A DNA stretch of 64,000 nt, taken from NCBI GenBank assembly GCA_022496805.1, contig CM040092.1, positions 503,555 through 567,554 of the forward strand, read 5' to 3'. This DNA comes from Pohlia nutans (Eukaryota > Streptophyta > Bryopsida > Bryales > Mniaceae). The translations under genes and the position numbers were made by a program. Shown here in pieces: positions 12,249-23,099 of this stretch (positions are counted from its first letter, which is position 1; every line of letters starts with the position of its first letter). A model generated the notes under the pieces. That model was not told the DNA's origin, did not search any database, and worked only from the letters and a program-made list of their open reading frames with translations.

Positions 12249-12567
12249 CATAACATTCAGTAGCCTCTATGACTACTGCCTTCTCCCAACAGAATGATGT
12301 GGAATATCCCACATCATTTCATTCCCTCAATGAAATGATGTGGGATATTCCACATCACATTAGTAGCTATGGGGGCAGGTGGCATTAAACAAGAGCAATC
12401 AACCATGGTGAACAGTAATGGAAAGCACTCAGTCAATCACAATTTAACAGTGTTTTGTAATTGTTTATTTGATTCAATAGTTCATTCAATTACAAATCAC
12501 TGGTCACTCAATATATAAAGGTGGATGAAACTAAAAGGTACCCTCTTGAAAGGTTACTGAATGTTAT
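12249..12567. mobile_element. CATAACATTC-type MITE, copy 2 (319 bp)
   Basis: The same 17-bp ends (one change on the right), with an inner palindrome at 12294-12356 (GATGTGGAATATCCCACATC and its inverse around a short spacer). Superfamily unknown; no clear target duplication. Confidence 0.8.
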
Positions 12568-12614
12568 GCATCTTATTATTGCAATTGAACACAACTTCTT
12601 TGACCCGTTGGATG

Positions 12615-12927
12615 ATGGCCCATTCACACCAGTTACCCAATGCGAGTGCAGTAGAGAATTTGCGTTCATAAAGTAAGTTTTTGGTATCCATAGTGTGCTC
12701 CTGTAATCTTTTTTAATTTTTTAACTTGACGCATGCAAGAAGTTGCTCCAACGCATTTTGAGTGCCGCAAGAAATTTGCGCTCCACCAACGCACATACGT
12801 TGGCCAAAAGCAAGTAAGAAAAAAGGCTCTGATATTGCAAGAAACTGTATATTGTTTTTGAAATTTACCTTACAGCATTCCAGGAACGCAACGCAAGTGC
12901 TGGAGCGTCTTGGTGTGAATGGGCCAT
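12615..12927. mobile_element. GGGCC-type MITE (313 bp)
   Basis: Ends ATGGCCCATTCACACCA and TTGGTGTGAATGGGCCAT are near-perfect inverted repeats. The interior is GC-richer, with ACGCA motifs. Confidence 0.7.
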
Positions 12928-14011
12928 GAGTTCAGATGCAAGCGCACTTGCATGCAACAGATCTTACTGCCACTGAATAGTCTGGGTCCTTTCTTCTGGG
13001 AGTCGTGAAAATATCACTTTGACATGCACATGCCTGCCACTGGCATTCAGTTCTCTCCAGGGATTGCTTCTTTTGTTTTTGAGGACTGCTAAAGTGGCAA
13101 CATAAAATCAAACTGTGTACCCGAATATTTTAATATTCATCTTTTTTTTTGGATAGAACAACATTTTCATCCACATACTTGAATGAGTTTCATTTAAACT
13201 AGCCATTTCATCCAAATTATTTTTAAAAATTGGAACAATCTAACCTCTTCATCCAATATTTCTCCAATTTTTTTGATGCACGCCAATTATTTCTGGTGCT
13301 TTCTGGCTCTTAGAATCCTTAAAAAATCATTGCAGTTCTTTCTGTTTGTTATTTTCTTTATTTTTTTAATTTTTTTTAATTTTTTTAATTTTAAACGATG
13401 AAAGAGCTTTCATTGCAAGGGAAGACACCACTACAACCTCAGTCAGACAAAACAAGACCGAACCTAAGCATACAAATACAATGGCAGAGCAGCACGATGG
13501 AGGGATGGATGGACGGACCCAAATGCCGAGGCCTGCCAACATTTCTATTGGTATGGTGGAGCACATTCTGGATCTAAGTTAGTTATGGCCACTCCTGGAA
13601 CACGAATCGCCAATCAGATCATGGCTTTACAAGTGAGCAGAATTGGGGCGTGTAGTATCGCAATTCGTGTTGGGAAAATCACCACAGGCTATATGGCACA
13701 CATTAGGTACAATTGTCCCCCTCTCTTATGACATATTGACATGTTTGGGAAACTGTCCTAAAGTTAAGGTGGCAGGCATGAATTAGTCACAAAATGACTT
13801 GATTCCTTGAAACAACAATATCGTCATATCATGGAGGGGAGATGATTGTTTGGCTAACTTTTCACTTGCAAGATTTATGGAATCAAATTACATTTAGATT
13901 GAATATTTTATTCTTTTGATTTTTTAAATTTAATTATGAATCTTATATGTCTAACAGTAAAAAATAATCCCAATTTGATTTTCAAAAAATTCCAAGCATA
14001 GTAACTGAGAT
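12928..14011. other. Stretch without recognised genes
   Basis: Apart from T-rich runs (13.35-13.4 kb) nothing was recognised. Short frames here have no protein-like composition. Confidence 0.6.
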
Positions 14012-14236
14012 CATAACATTCAGTAGCCTCTTTGACTACTGTCTTTCCCTCCAACATAATGATGTGGAATATTTCACATCACATCAGTAACTATAGGGGC
14101 AAGTGGCATTAAGCAAGAGCAACTAACCATGGTGAACAGTAATCAAAAGCACTCACTAAGTCACAATTCAAGAGTGTCTGTAATTGTTTATTTGATTCAA
14201 TAGCCCATTCAATTACATATCCCTAATTACTCCATT
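14012..14236. mobile_element. CATAACATTC-type MITE, copy 3 (3' end missing)
   Basis: Left end CATAACATTCAGTAGCC and interior as copy 2, but half the inner palindrome and the right end are lost. It abuts copy 4 directly. Confidence 0.7.
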
Positions 14237-14556
14237 CATAATATTCAGTAGCCTCTGTGACTACTGCCTTCCCCCAACAGAATGGTTTGGAATATCCCAC
14301 ATCATTTCATCCCCCCAATGAAATGATGTGAGATATTCCACATCACATCAATAGTTATGAGGGCAGGTGGCATTAAGCAAGAGCAATTAACCATGGTGAA
14401 CAATAATCGAAAGCATTCACTCAATCACAATTCAAAAGAGATCTGTAATTGTTTATTTGATTCAATAGTCCATTCAATTACAGATCTTTGGTCACTCCAT
14501 ATGCAAAGGTGGATGAAACTAAAAGGCAGCCTTCTTGAAGGCTACTGAATGTTATG
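14237..14556. mobile_element. CATAACATTC-type MITE, copy 4 (320 bp)
   Basis: Ends CATAATATTCAGTAGCC and GGCTACTGAATGTTATG; inner palindrome at 14283-14346. About 95 percent like copy 2 by eye. Confidence 0.8.
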
Positions 14557-14800
14557 ATGGACGGTTTGAGGTGCATGCACCTTATACTAGCTATTGCTGT
14601 GAGTAGCCTTTTGATTGTGATTTGATTGATATATGCTTCTAAGTTACTTGCATGGATGGAGCACTCAGTACACTCTGATGACACTCAGCCACTGCCGCAT
14701 CATTCCTGCCTCTCACTTCTTTTGTACCTGAAACTCATGCACAGTTTTTCTATATTTCAGGCTTCTTGAAGCCACACTATATCAGTGGATTAACCCTTAA

Positions 14801-15339
14801 CCCTTAAACGTACCACTCCTTTGTAGGAAAGTCAAACTACACAATTTAGCCTTCAAGATTTATCAAAATATATTTTGTAATATTTTTCATGCATGGAATT
14901 GAATGTTTCCTATCAGTCTTAAATTTTTCAGATTTTTTTGATTTAATACGGCCTTTTTAACAAATTTTTAAGTCAAATACTTCAAAAAATAAATTTTATT
15001 ACAAAAAAGCTTTAAAAATTTAATATTTTTTGGGAGCAGGTACAAATTACAATGGAGAATCACATGATATGTTTTCCATAGAAATTTTTTTATTTACATT
15101 TTGAAATTCGAAAGGTGAACATCCTATGTAGTGTAATTCAAACCTTGAGCTACAAAGCTTGCACAAGCAATAAAATACTCAATAATTGAAATTTTTAAGA
15201 TTTGAAAAGTGGAGTACAAACTAGACTTAATAAACTTCATTTTCTTAGTTGGGTGTATTAGCAACAAAAGTCATCTTCAAGATCAAAATTGGGTTTGACC
15301 AACAAACGTCCAGAAACTGGACGCTGGGACGTTTAGGGG
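14801..15339. mobile_element. TTAA/CCC element, family G copy 1
   Basis: Flanked by TTAA at 14797-14800 and 15340-15343, 539 bp, start CCCTTAAACGTACC, end GGGACGTTTAGGGG. Right-end hairpin GTCCAG/CTGGAC, left-end weaker CTTT/AAAG. It shares its right TTAA with family H. No coding capacity. Confidence 0.85.
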
Positions 15340-15343
15340 TTAA

Positions 15344-15844
15344 CCCCTTTAGGATGTTGTAGCCAGAATTGGCTTACGTTTTCTGTATTTGAGAATTTAG
15401 TACCTGATGGTAAAAGTATTCAAGGATTATGACTTCTACAATATTTTGGGCATGGACTCCAGTAATATTTTAAGATTTTTGGGGAATTTTTTTGAGTCAT
15501 ATTGAAGATTTTGTGCCTATGCAAGTGGCACATTATACGTATTACAACACATACAGGGATTACAAGCCCGCATGTTTTACTCCTTCTCCAGCTTTATATA
15601 GTACAAACTTAGTATACTTGGGGCCATCATCCATTGGCATTCACGAATTTCTTGCCAGAGCACAAATCTTTCAAATCCACTTTCGATTGTGAAATTGTGT
15701 GGCACACTTACAAGTGTTCACTATGTAAAAAAATCCTCCTCAAAAAGATGTGGTTGTGGGTTACTAAATGATGACTGTACATCAGTTACCTTCAAAATAC
15801 CCAGGAATAAATCTCGTATGCCATTTTGAGAACATCCTAAAGGG
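15344..15844. mobile_element. TTAA/CCC element, family H
   Basis: Starts CCCCTTTAGGATGTT and ends AACATCCTAAAGGG, a 15-bp inverted repeat with one mismatch. The left flank is TTAA shared with family G; the right flank is ATTA, probably a mutated TTAA. Left-end hairpin AGCCA/TGGCT at nt 18. Confidence 0.75.
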
Positions 15845-15848
15845 ATTA

Positions 15849-16067
15849 AAGGGTTGATGGGGATAGTAGATATGTTGGCGTACATTTGACATTTGCTGTA
15901 AATAGGAAGTTCTAAATTGAGGCCCCAATAGCTCATTAAAATCATGTTGAAGTGAATTTTAACTTCACTTTTGATCTTAAACCCATAAAAGGTGTGGAAC
16001 CATGCCAAATACAATGGAATATTGTTGTATAATACTGGTCGGAAAGGGCTCTTTGGACCTTTAAGGA
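15849..16067. mobile_element. TTAA/CCC element, family I copy 2 (left end eroded)
   Basis: Matches the intact copy at 36063-36279 over its length, including GGTCGGAAAGGGCTCT near the right end. The first six bases of the family are missing next to the family H border. The right flank is TTAA at 16068. Confidence 0.65.
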
Positions 16068-16071
16068 TTAA

Positions 16072-16640
16072 CACCTAACTGCCTGAGCGTTCATTCTTTG
16101 GACGATGTACAGATTTCATTCATAATTTCTCATCCGTCCTGCATTTTTAGCAATGTGGAATGTTTACTGTAGATTATATGGGAAGTTACCTTCATGCATA
16201 TGTGATCCGATTAGAAAGGGGATGATTTGTGAAATTTTTATGCCTCATTTCCTGTTGTAGTGATTCTCCCAAAATTTTGAAGAGTTCAGTGTAAAAGTGC
16301 TCTAAAAAAAGTCAATTCATAAAATTAAGCAACCAAAAAATCTCCAAAAATCACTACACTTAGAGTATTACATTTCAACCAATCACAAAAAATTTCATCC
16401 GTAGATTGTCAATATCTTATTCGTAATTGAATTACAAAATAATTTTGAATTTCACATTTCAAATTTTATACAAAATTATTGGTAATAGCAATCATAGATC
16501 TAATTGTATGGATAGAATCTAAAATTGATAACGTACAACTTTTATTCATACATCAAGTTCAAAATATCCCTCTAGGTTGCATTTTATAATGCATCTTTGC
16601 AAAACTGCCAAATTTGGAGAGGGCTCTAGGCATTTAGGGA
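16072..16640. mobile_element. TTAA/CCC element, family J copy 1 (569 bp)
   Basis: Flanked by TTAA at 16068-16071 and 16641-16644. By my count exactly 569 bp, the same length as the copies at 38189 (opposite orientation) and 53156. Left-end hairpin GTTCA/TGGAC (one G-T pair) at nt 18. Confidence 0.8.
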
Positions 16641-16644
16641 TTAA

Positions 16645-16868
16645 CCCTTTCACGCGCCTGCGTCCATATAGTGAACGACGAATAGATTGCAACCTTTCTT
16701 AACACTATATCTTGTACAATTTTTCATCCATTCAAATTTCTCTTGGTTCTTGTGCTAGTTGATTATCATTTGTACAGTATGGATCTTCAAAATACGATAT
16801 TGCGATTATTAGAAAACAAATACAATCGGTTTATATCGAGTTTCATTCTTAGCTCAAAAAGTAAGACC
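16645..16868. mobile_element. TTAA/CCC element, family B copy 2 (5' part)
   Basis: Starts CCCTTTCACGCGCC after TTAA and follows the family B sequence of 11125 on, then stops at the TTAA (16869-16872) into which a family A copy is inserted. The rest of family B was not found on the other side. Confidence 0.7.
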
Positions 16869-16872
16869 TTAA

Positions 16873-17553
16873 CCCCTAAGCGTCCCGGCGTCCATATTTT
16901 GGACGTTTTTGAGGGACATTCACCTTTGAAGAGTTGTAACTTTTGCAAAACGTGTCCTATTTTTCTGAAATTTCGAAAAAACTCCCCGCATGATGTATGG
17001 AATGTGTGGTAAAAATTTCAGATCAATGCGAGATGAATTGAATTTTTGGTGATCATTTGAAAGTAGGTATCTTTTTTTTGGACAGTTCTGTGAATTTTCA
17101 TGGCAGCAACTTCGGGGGCTTGTATCTCCTTTATTCCACGTCCGTTTTCAATAAAACTTGTTGGGTTGAATTCCCCTTGAAGTCTAGTTATCATGGTAAA
17201 ATTTTCATGTCAATCCATGTTGTTCTGAATGTTTGGGAGTCATTTTAGTGCATGGGTCTAGTTTGGACACTTTTTGGTTCAAATGGGTCAGTTTTCGGGC
17301 TACTTTTTGACATTGCAAGGCCATTTTAGGGCACATTAATTTTTTTTCATGAGGCTTTTTTGGTACCAATGTGTTTATATGATGATTTTGAACTACTTTA
17401 TAGTTGAAAGTTTTTTCATTTGAGCAATTTTGAAAACGAATTTCACCTCTAACTGTGTTGCTAGGAAAATTTCAGCATCCTTTTTTAGTACTAAAACACT
17501 ATGATCTTGCAATCTATATGGCCAAATGACCCCAAAATTGATCCACATGATCT
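16873..17553. mobile_element. TTAA/CCC element, family A copy 2 (3' truncated)
   Basis: Begins CCCCTAAGCGTCCCGG after TTAA and is highly similar to the copies at 7066 and 26703 until about 17553, where it changes abruptly into an inverted family F copy. Left-end hairpin GTCCA/TGGAC at nt 18. Confidence 0.8.
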
Positions 17554-18034
17554 ACACTTAAATAAAATTTGGTCCCAAAGAGAAGATGAGAAGCATGATG
17601 TTTAGTAATTATCTGTACAGTCAAACTTTCAAAAAATGTTTTAGACACTCATTTAAAAAATTTAAAAGCATTTGCCATTTAATATCCACCAAAATTTCAA
17701 TTTTTATTTTTAGAATATGAAATTTGGCATGATTGGTTAAAACTAGACATTCTATTCTAAATTTTTTTTTAAATTTTTTTCAAATGAAAGAACATTATTA
17801 CTTTCCCGAAATAGAAGGTTTTATGACACTAGGACAATGTTGAGGTGTTTGTTGTTGAAGAATTCCTTAGTGAACCTCAATATTGCAAATGAAATGCATC
17901 AAACAACACTAAAACATGATCTCTACCTCCAATTTTGACAAAAAATAAAAACTCAAAAAATGTCATTTCCTGGCCATAGGCAATCACTACTGTTTGGGTT
18001 GCGATTAAAAAATGGTCGATCGGTCACTTAGGGG
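17554..18034. mobile_element. TTAA/CCC element, family F copy 2 (inverted, partial)
   Basis: Similar to 8310-8798 and, in inverse orientation, to 6527-7061. It ends GTCACTTAGGGG followed by TTCA, a likely mutated TTAA. Immediately after it (18045-18130) another eroded family F end follows (CCTCTAGACACTTAAACGATC). Confidence 0.6.
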
Positions 18035-18517
18035 TTCAAGAGTTAGCCTCTAGACACTTAAACGATCATTTTCTAGTTGCTGCCCTTTTTAATGGGCTGT
18101 CTAGAAAAAAATAAAAATTTCTATTTGCAAAAGAATATCCACCTGAAAGGATAAGCTTATGATCATTCAAGATAAGGACTTATAATCATTCAAGACAGTG
18201 AATAGAAGTTGTTTGGTTATGAGTAGAGATATGTCATCTAAAGGTCAAGGTCATTTTGTGGCAATAGGGCCAATAGCAACCTTGCGTGAATGGGTAAAAG
18301 TCATGTGGCACTTTGGCCATGTCATCTATAAGTAGGGAAGATTTAAAATATATATTAAAAATAAAAATAAAAATTCTGAACTTTTTTGGCTGCCCAGTGT
18401 CAGATTGCATTTATTTCCAGACCCATATGGAATTGAGACAACGATCCATCTCTGTTGATGGATTAAGTAGCTTATGTAGAATAGCTAAGGTGGAGGCACC
18501 TAAAACTACCCATTTAA

Positions 18518-19310
18518 CCTCTAAATGTTCCGTTGTCTATATTTTGGATGATTTTTTGGGGGACGACTGCAACTTCTAAGAACTGTATCATCTATTCTAT
18601 CACTTGTTGGGTTAGATTTCCTTACAAATTTAGTTTATGTGGTAAAATTTTCAAATCAATTCAAAATGCAATGAATTTTTGAGAATTATTTTAGTACACG
18701 GGGTCAGTTTTAGTTCACCAAAGTGCACTTTGGTGGCTGCAAATTTAGGGGTTTGTTTCTCCTTCATCCAAATAATGTTCAATTTCATTAAAAATTGTTG
18801 AGTTAGATTCCTCTTGAAGTCTAGTTATTATGGTAAAAATTCATGTCAATCCAAGTTGTTTTGAATGTTTGGGAATCATTTTAGAGCACATGTCAATTTT
18901 GGACACCTTTTGCTTTAAAAATTTTGGGTCACTTTTTGGGCTACTGTTTGACATTTCAAAGCTGTTTTTGAACACATCAAAGATATTTATCAAATTTTTA
19001 TACCAATGTGTTTATATGATGATTTTGAACCATTTCATAGTTTAAGGTGTTTTCATTTGAGTAGGCTTAGATATAGAATTTAAACTCTAATGTGTTGCTA
19101 AAAAGGTTTTAGCATTCTTTTTTAACACTAAAAATTTAGGATCTTGCAATCTATGTGGCCAAATGACTCCAAATTTGATTCATGTAATCTACAACACATA
19201 CACTACAAAATTGTACAATTGAGGTTTGTATACCTCACTTACATTTAGACCTATATTATTCCAAAAGCAATGATTTTTTTAAACCCAAAAAAGCTAGGGA
19301 CGCTTAGGAG
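18518..19310. mobile_element. TTAA/CCC element, family A copy 4 (old)
   Basis: Flanked by TTAA at 18514 and 19311. It is clearly homologous to family A but diverged; start CCTCTAAATGTTCC, end GGACGCTTAGGAG. The nt 18-32 window GTCTA-TATTT-TGGAT still pairs using two G-T pairs. Confidence 0.7.
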
Positions 19311-19314
19311 TTAA

Positions 19315-20012
19315 GTCCTATCTGCCTAACTAACGGTTTTTTGACTGATGTACAAAATTTAATATTTTTTTTCATCTGTCATGTACTTTTTGCAAGTAAA
19401 AACAATACTTCAAAATTCTATGGCAAGATAGCTTCATGCATGTGTTATCCAATTAGAAAAGATATGGTTTGTGAAAATGATATGCCTCATTTCATGCCAC
19501 TATTTTCTACCTAAATTTTTAAAATCTTAGTTCAAAATGAATCAAACGTGTTCTTGAAAAGTTAGACATTCTCCATTTGTGTCCCATACAGCATGTGATA
19601 GTTTTCCCAACGGAAAAAGTATCATGAATTGCATGAAAAACGCTTCAATACCGTTTAGTACTTGTAGAAGCCTTTTGATTGAATGACAAATGGTCGATTT
19701 TAGGTTCTTTGGAGATAAGAGCTTCTTCAGCAGTGTTCCATGGCCGTGAACTTTAGATGATCTCTAAATAATTTCATTTAGTATTCATGAGAAGTCTTTG
19801 AGATTCTTCATTTTATAGTGAAAAAGGCAAGCAGGTTCAGAGCCCGAAAAATACTCTAAATAAAATTCTACTTTCTATCAAGATTCAAGGACAATTCAAA
19901 GACTAACCGTTGGAGATGTGGTTGGATTTACCTTCTTTGAGTAGTGATAGCTGGAGCACCTATAGGTCAAGAATAGGGGATAGGCAGTTTAAGGTGCCTC
20001 CACTTTAACGGT
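19315..20012. mobile_element. TTAA/CCC element, family J-like (old)
   Basis: It sits between TTAA at 19311 and 20013. The left end (CCTATCTGCCTAACT) and a following GATGTACAAA resemble the left end of the 569-bp family at 16072. The rest is diverged and longer (698 bp), possibly with inner insertions. Confidence 0.45.
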
Positions 20013-20016
20013 TTAA

Positions 20017-20965
20017 CCCTTTAGTGCCCAAAATATTGTAGTTGGACATACTAGATTTTAGTGGATTTTTCTCGTGTTCATAACTATATACAAATGATAA
20101 CACTAATTCTGTTTGTGCTATTAAAAATCAACAATTAAAAATTGAAAAAGGACGTCTTCATTATAGATGGCAAAAAAAAATTAAAAATCTCAAAATCATA
20201 TTTCAGTATGAAGAAATACCAAATAATATATATGACATTGTATCTATAAGTATTGTAGTTGTTTGATGATATTTGTAGTATTTTACACTGTATATTCTTA
20301 GGTATTGATTTCTAGGAGCTTTGCTTCTCCAAATCACGATCAAATTTTTGCATTAGGTGAATGATGTTTACTTTCAATTCTAAACTTGTCTACTTGTTCA
20401 ATCGCAATCCCCAACGGATCTTTGTTTATTCAAGCCACTTGTAACCAAAATATAGCACGGGGGGTTCAACCTATTTTTTTGTAGGTACCACTTGAGATAA
20501 TAGGGTATTTAAAAGCACCCTTGAAATAATAGTAACTATTACTTTAATTAGTAATATTCGCATTTTTATTCTTGTAATCAATTTTGAGAACCATATATTA
20601 AATTATTAATGTAATTAAATTATAATTATTACCTTCAAAGATTTATTTGGACCCTATTATTTGTTCACACGTCCATTATAACATTCTTCAACTTCCTATT
20701 GTTCACCTTAGAATCTCAAGCATCTATCAGGGGGTCGGAGGAATCGCAAAGAATTTTCTCTAACTTCAACTGGGCCAAGCAGAGAGGGTTGGAGAGAACT
20801 TCAGCTAGGCCAAACAAAGAGGGTTGGAGGGTTGAATTATTTTCTTTATAGTGTTGCTACACTGTAAAGGGTGTGGTCTAGCAAGGTATGAAGAACGTTA
20901 TGTTATTATGGAATATTTGGAAATGACCCTAGCCTATAAATATGGTCACATGGGCTCTAAAAGAT
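20017..20965. mobile_element. TTAA/CCC element, family L copy 2 (right end eroded)
   Basis: Starts CCCTTTAGTGCCC after TTAA 20013-20016, as family L at 9731 does. Near 20946 the string CATGGGCTCTAAAAG resembles the family L right end CATGGGCACTAAAGGG, but TTAA is not preserved there. Confidence 0.5.
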
Positions 20966-22319
20966 TACTCCGTAATCACAATGCAGTAGCAAATAGCCTA
21001 TTGCAAAACAACAGATTGTGGTGGACAAAGTGGACTGAATAACGTGTAGTGGATGAAGCATTGAGGATGAAATGGTGGATGAAAACATGACCAATTTCGT
21101 GACGCAGGGGTCGTGACATCTGAGTCACTAACTAAGGATTTTCTGCATGACCACCATGACACATGCACACATTCCCTTGTGACTGATTCAACAGAATTGG
21201 TTTACAGGTAAGTTAGGGCGTTCTGGCCTTCTGGGCATAGCTCGGGTCCCCAAATATGTCTACCCACTTAAAAGGTGGAATGTCCTACTATAGATCACTT
21301 TTAAGGAACTTAGAACCGACCACTTGTCATCCACTTGGAGGTTTTCTCAGGTGGGCAAAAGTGCAGCTTCTAGGATGTAATTCATGATACTTTTTAAGTT
21401 AATAAAAACACCACCTATTCTAAATGCGAAGGCTACCTAAGATTGTAGAATTTATTTTCAAATACAAATGCTGATTTTTTTTGGGAAAAATTAATATCCA
21501 GATGTATCTTGTCAGTCACTATATAATATGGTGAAAAGGGAATATTAAGGAATACTCATGGATATTTCATTTACAAGTAGAATTTTTTTTGAAAAATAAT
21601 CAAATATTCCATCATGAATCTTGAATTTTCTATCAGCTGAAAATACTTTAGTGCGTAGACAAAAACTGAAGACCATGATTCAATTTGATTGTCATTCAAA
21701 CACTCACAACTCATGTAATTCATCAATTCATGAATATAGAGTACACATATAATGTATAAATAAAGATCTCCAATTACCAAGTTGTATTTTGAAATTGTAT
21801 TTTTTTTTTTACATGTTACCAAATTTGTATTTTGAAAGTAGGCTCACCCCTTTTATTTTAATTTTTTTTTAGTGATAACATAATGTATTAGTGGGAGAGT
21901 AATGTTCAGTGGACTGGGCAGGGTGTTGAAAGATGGTGACAACATGATGAATGTGGCTCATTCTGTGAGCTGCAGTTGAGTTGATTATTACTTACAAAGT
22001 CACATCGAGAATACATGCTAAGTAAGGCGTTAGACTATCTACAGATCATTCCACACATCAAATAATTGGTACATGATATAGATTTCAATTTCACTCCGAC
22101 ACTACTGGCTGAGTTTGACGCTTGTCCTGAACCCCTGGCTCATTCGTTAACGTGGTGGATTTCAGACTAAATTGTGGTCACTTTAAGCATGTTAAAATAT
22201 GTTAGGAGTATAGTACTAACTATAGTAAGTAAGAATTTGGTTTTTTATGATTTGCCTCTTGTGACTTAAGTGGTCTTTTAGGACTCGATTCTTTTTAAAA
22301 TTGAGTTACAAAGGACCAT
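20966..22319. other. Stretch without recognised features
   Basis: No element ends or coding sequence. A GTGACT/AGTCAC-rich piece at 21.1-21.2 kb is the only compositional oddity. Confidence 0.55.
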
Positions 22320-23030
22320 TTCACTGATCTCAGTCACAAAAGATTAGGCACAAAAGATCAGTCACATATACAAACACAAACATAAACGACACAAAGGACC
22401 AAATTTCTACTAGTGGTAGGAGATTACCACATAACTGTGGAGAGATCGATTGATCTTAGAATAAAAGATAAGTCACAAAAGATCAGTCACAAACACAAAC
22501 ACAAACGACACAAAGGACCAAATTTTTACTAGTGGTAGGAGATTACCACATAATTGTGGAGAGATTGATCGATCTTACGATTAGTTACAAAAGATCAGGC
22601 ACAAAAGATGAGTCACAAATACAAACCACACAAAGGACCAAATTTCTACTAACAGTAGGAGATTATCACATAACGGTGGAGAGATCGATTGATCTTAGAA
22701 TAAAAGATAAGTCGCAAAAAATCAATCACAAACACAAACACAAACAAAAACGACACAAACACAGGGAGATAAATACAAGATTCCCATATGGGAAACATGG
22801 ATATGGGAAACATAGACACAATTGTAACTTTTGCAGATCAAAATCCACTACAATCATCCCAAGAAAGTTACAATTGTGGGAATTTTGTCCCACTTCCAAT
22901 ATGAAATCCCATGTGGGAATGTCATTATTTCTCCCTGTGATAGGACCAAATTTCTACTAGATGGGTAGGAAATTACCACAGAACTGTTGAGAGATCGATC
23001 GATCGATCTTAGAATAAAAGAGTCGAACCT
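22320..23030. repeat. Tandem repeat, unit about 119 bp
   Basis: Copies begin at GGACCAAATTTCTACTAG near 22397, 22516 and 22635 (spacing 119-120) and, after a different insert of about 190 bp, at 22943. Each unit contains GGTAGGAGATTACCAC, GAGATCGATTGATCTTA and AAGATCAGTCACAAA. Confidence 0.8.
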
Positions 23031-23099
23031 AGTTTTGATCATTATTTGTTATGAGTTTCACAAGTAACAACTGGTACCCATGATTCCATTCAATAACAT

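Noticed and set aside
11915..12256. 113-codon minus-strand frame ending in a MITE
   Set aside because: It starts inside the CATAACATTC element border and has no conserved motif; GC-richer composition alone is not enough.
22532..22960. 142-codon open frame
   Set aside because: It runs through the 119-bp tandem repeat and encodes only its repetitive translation.
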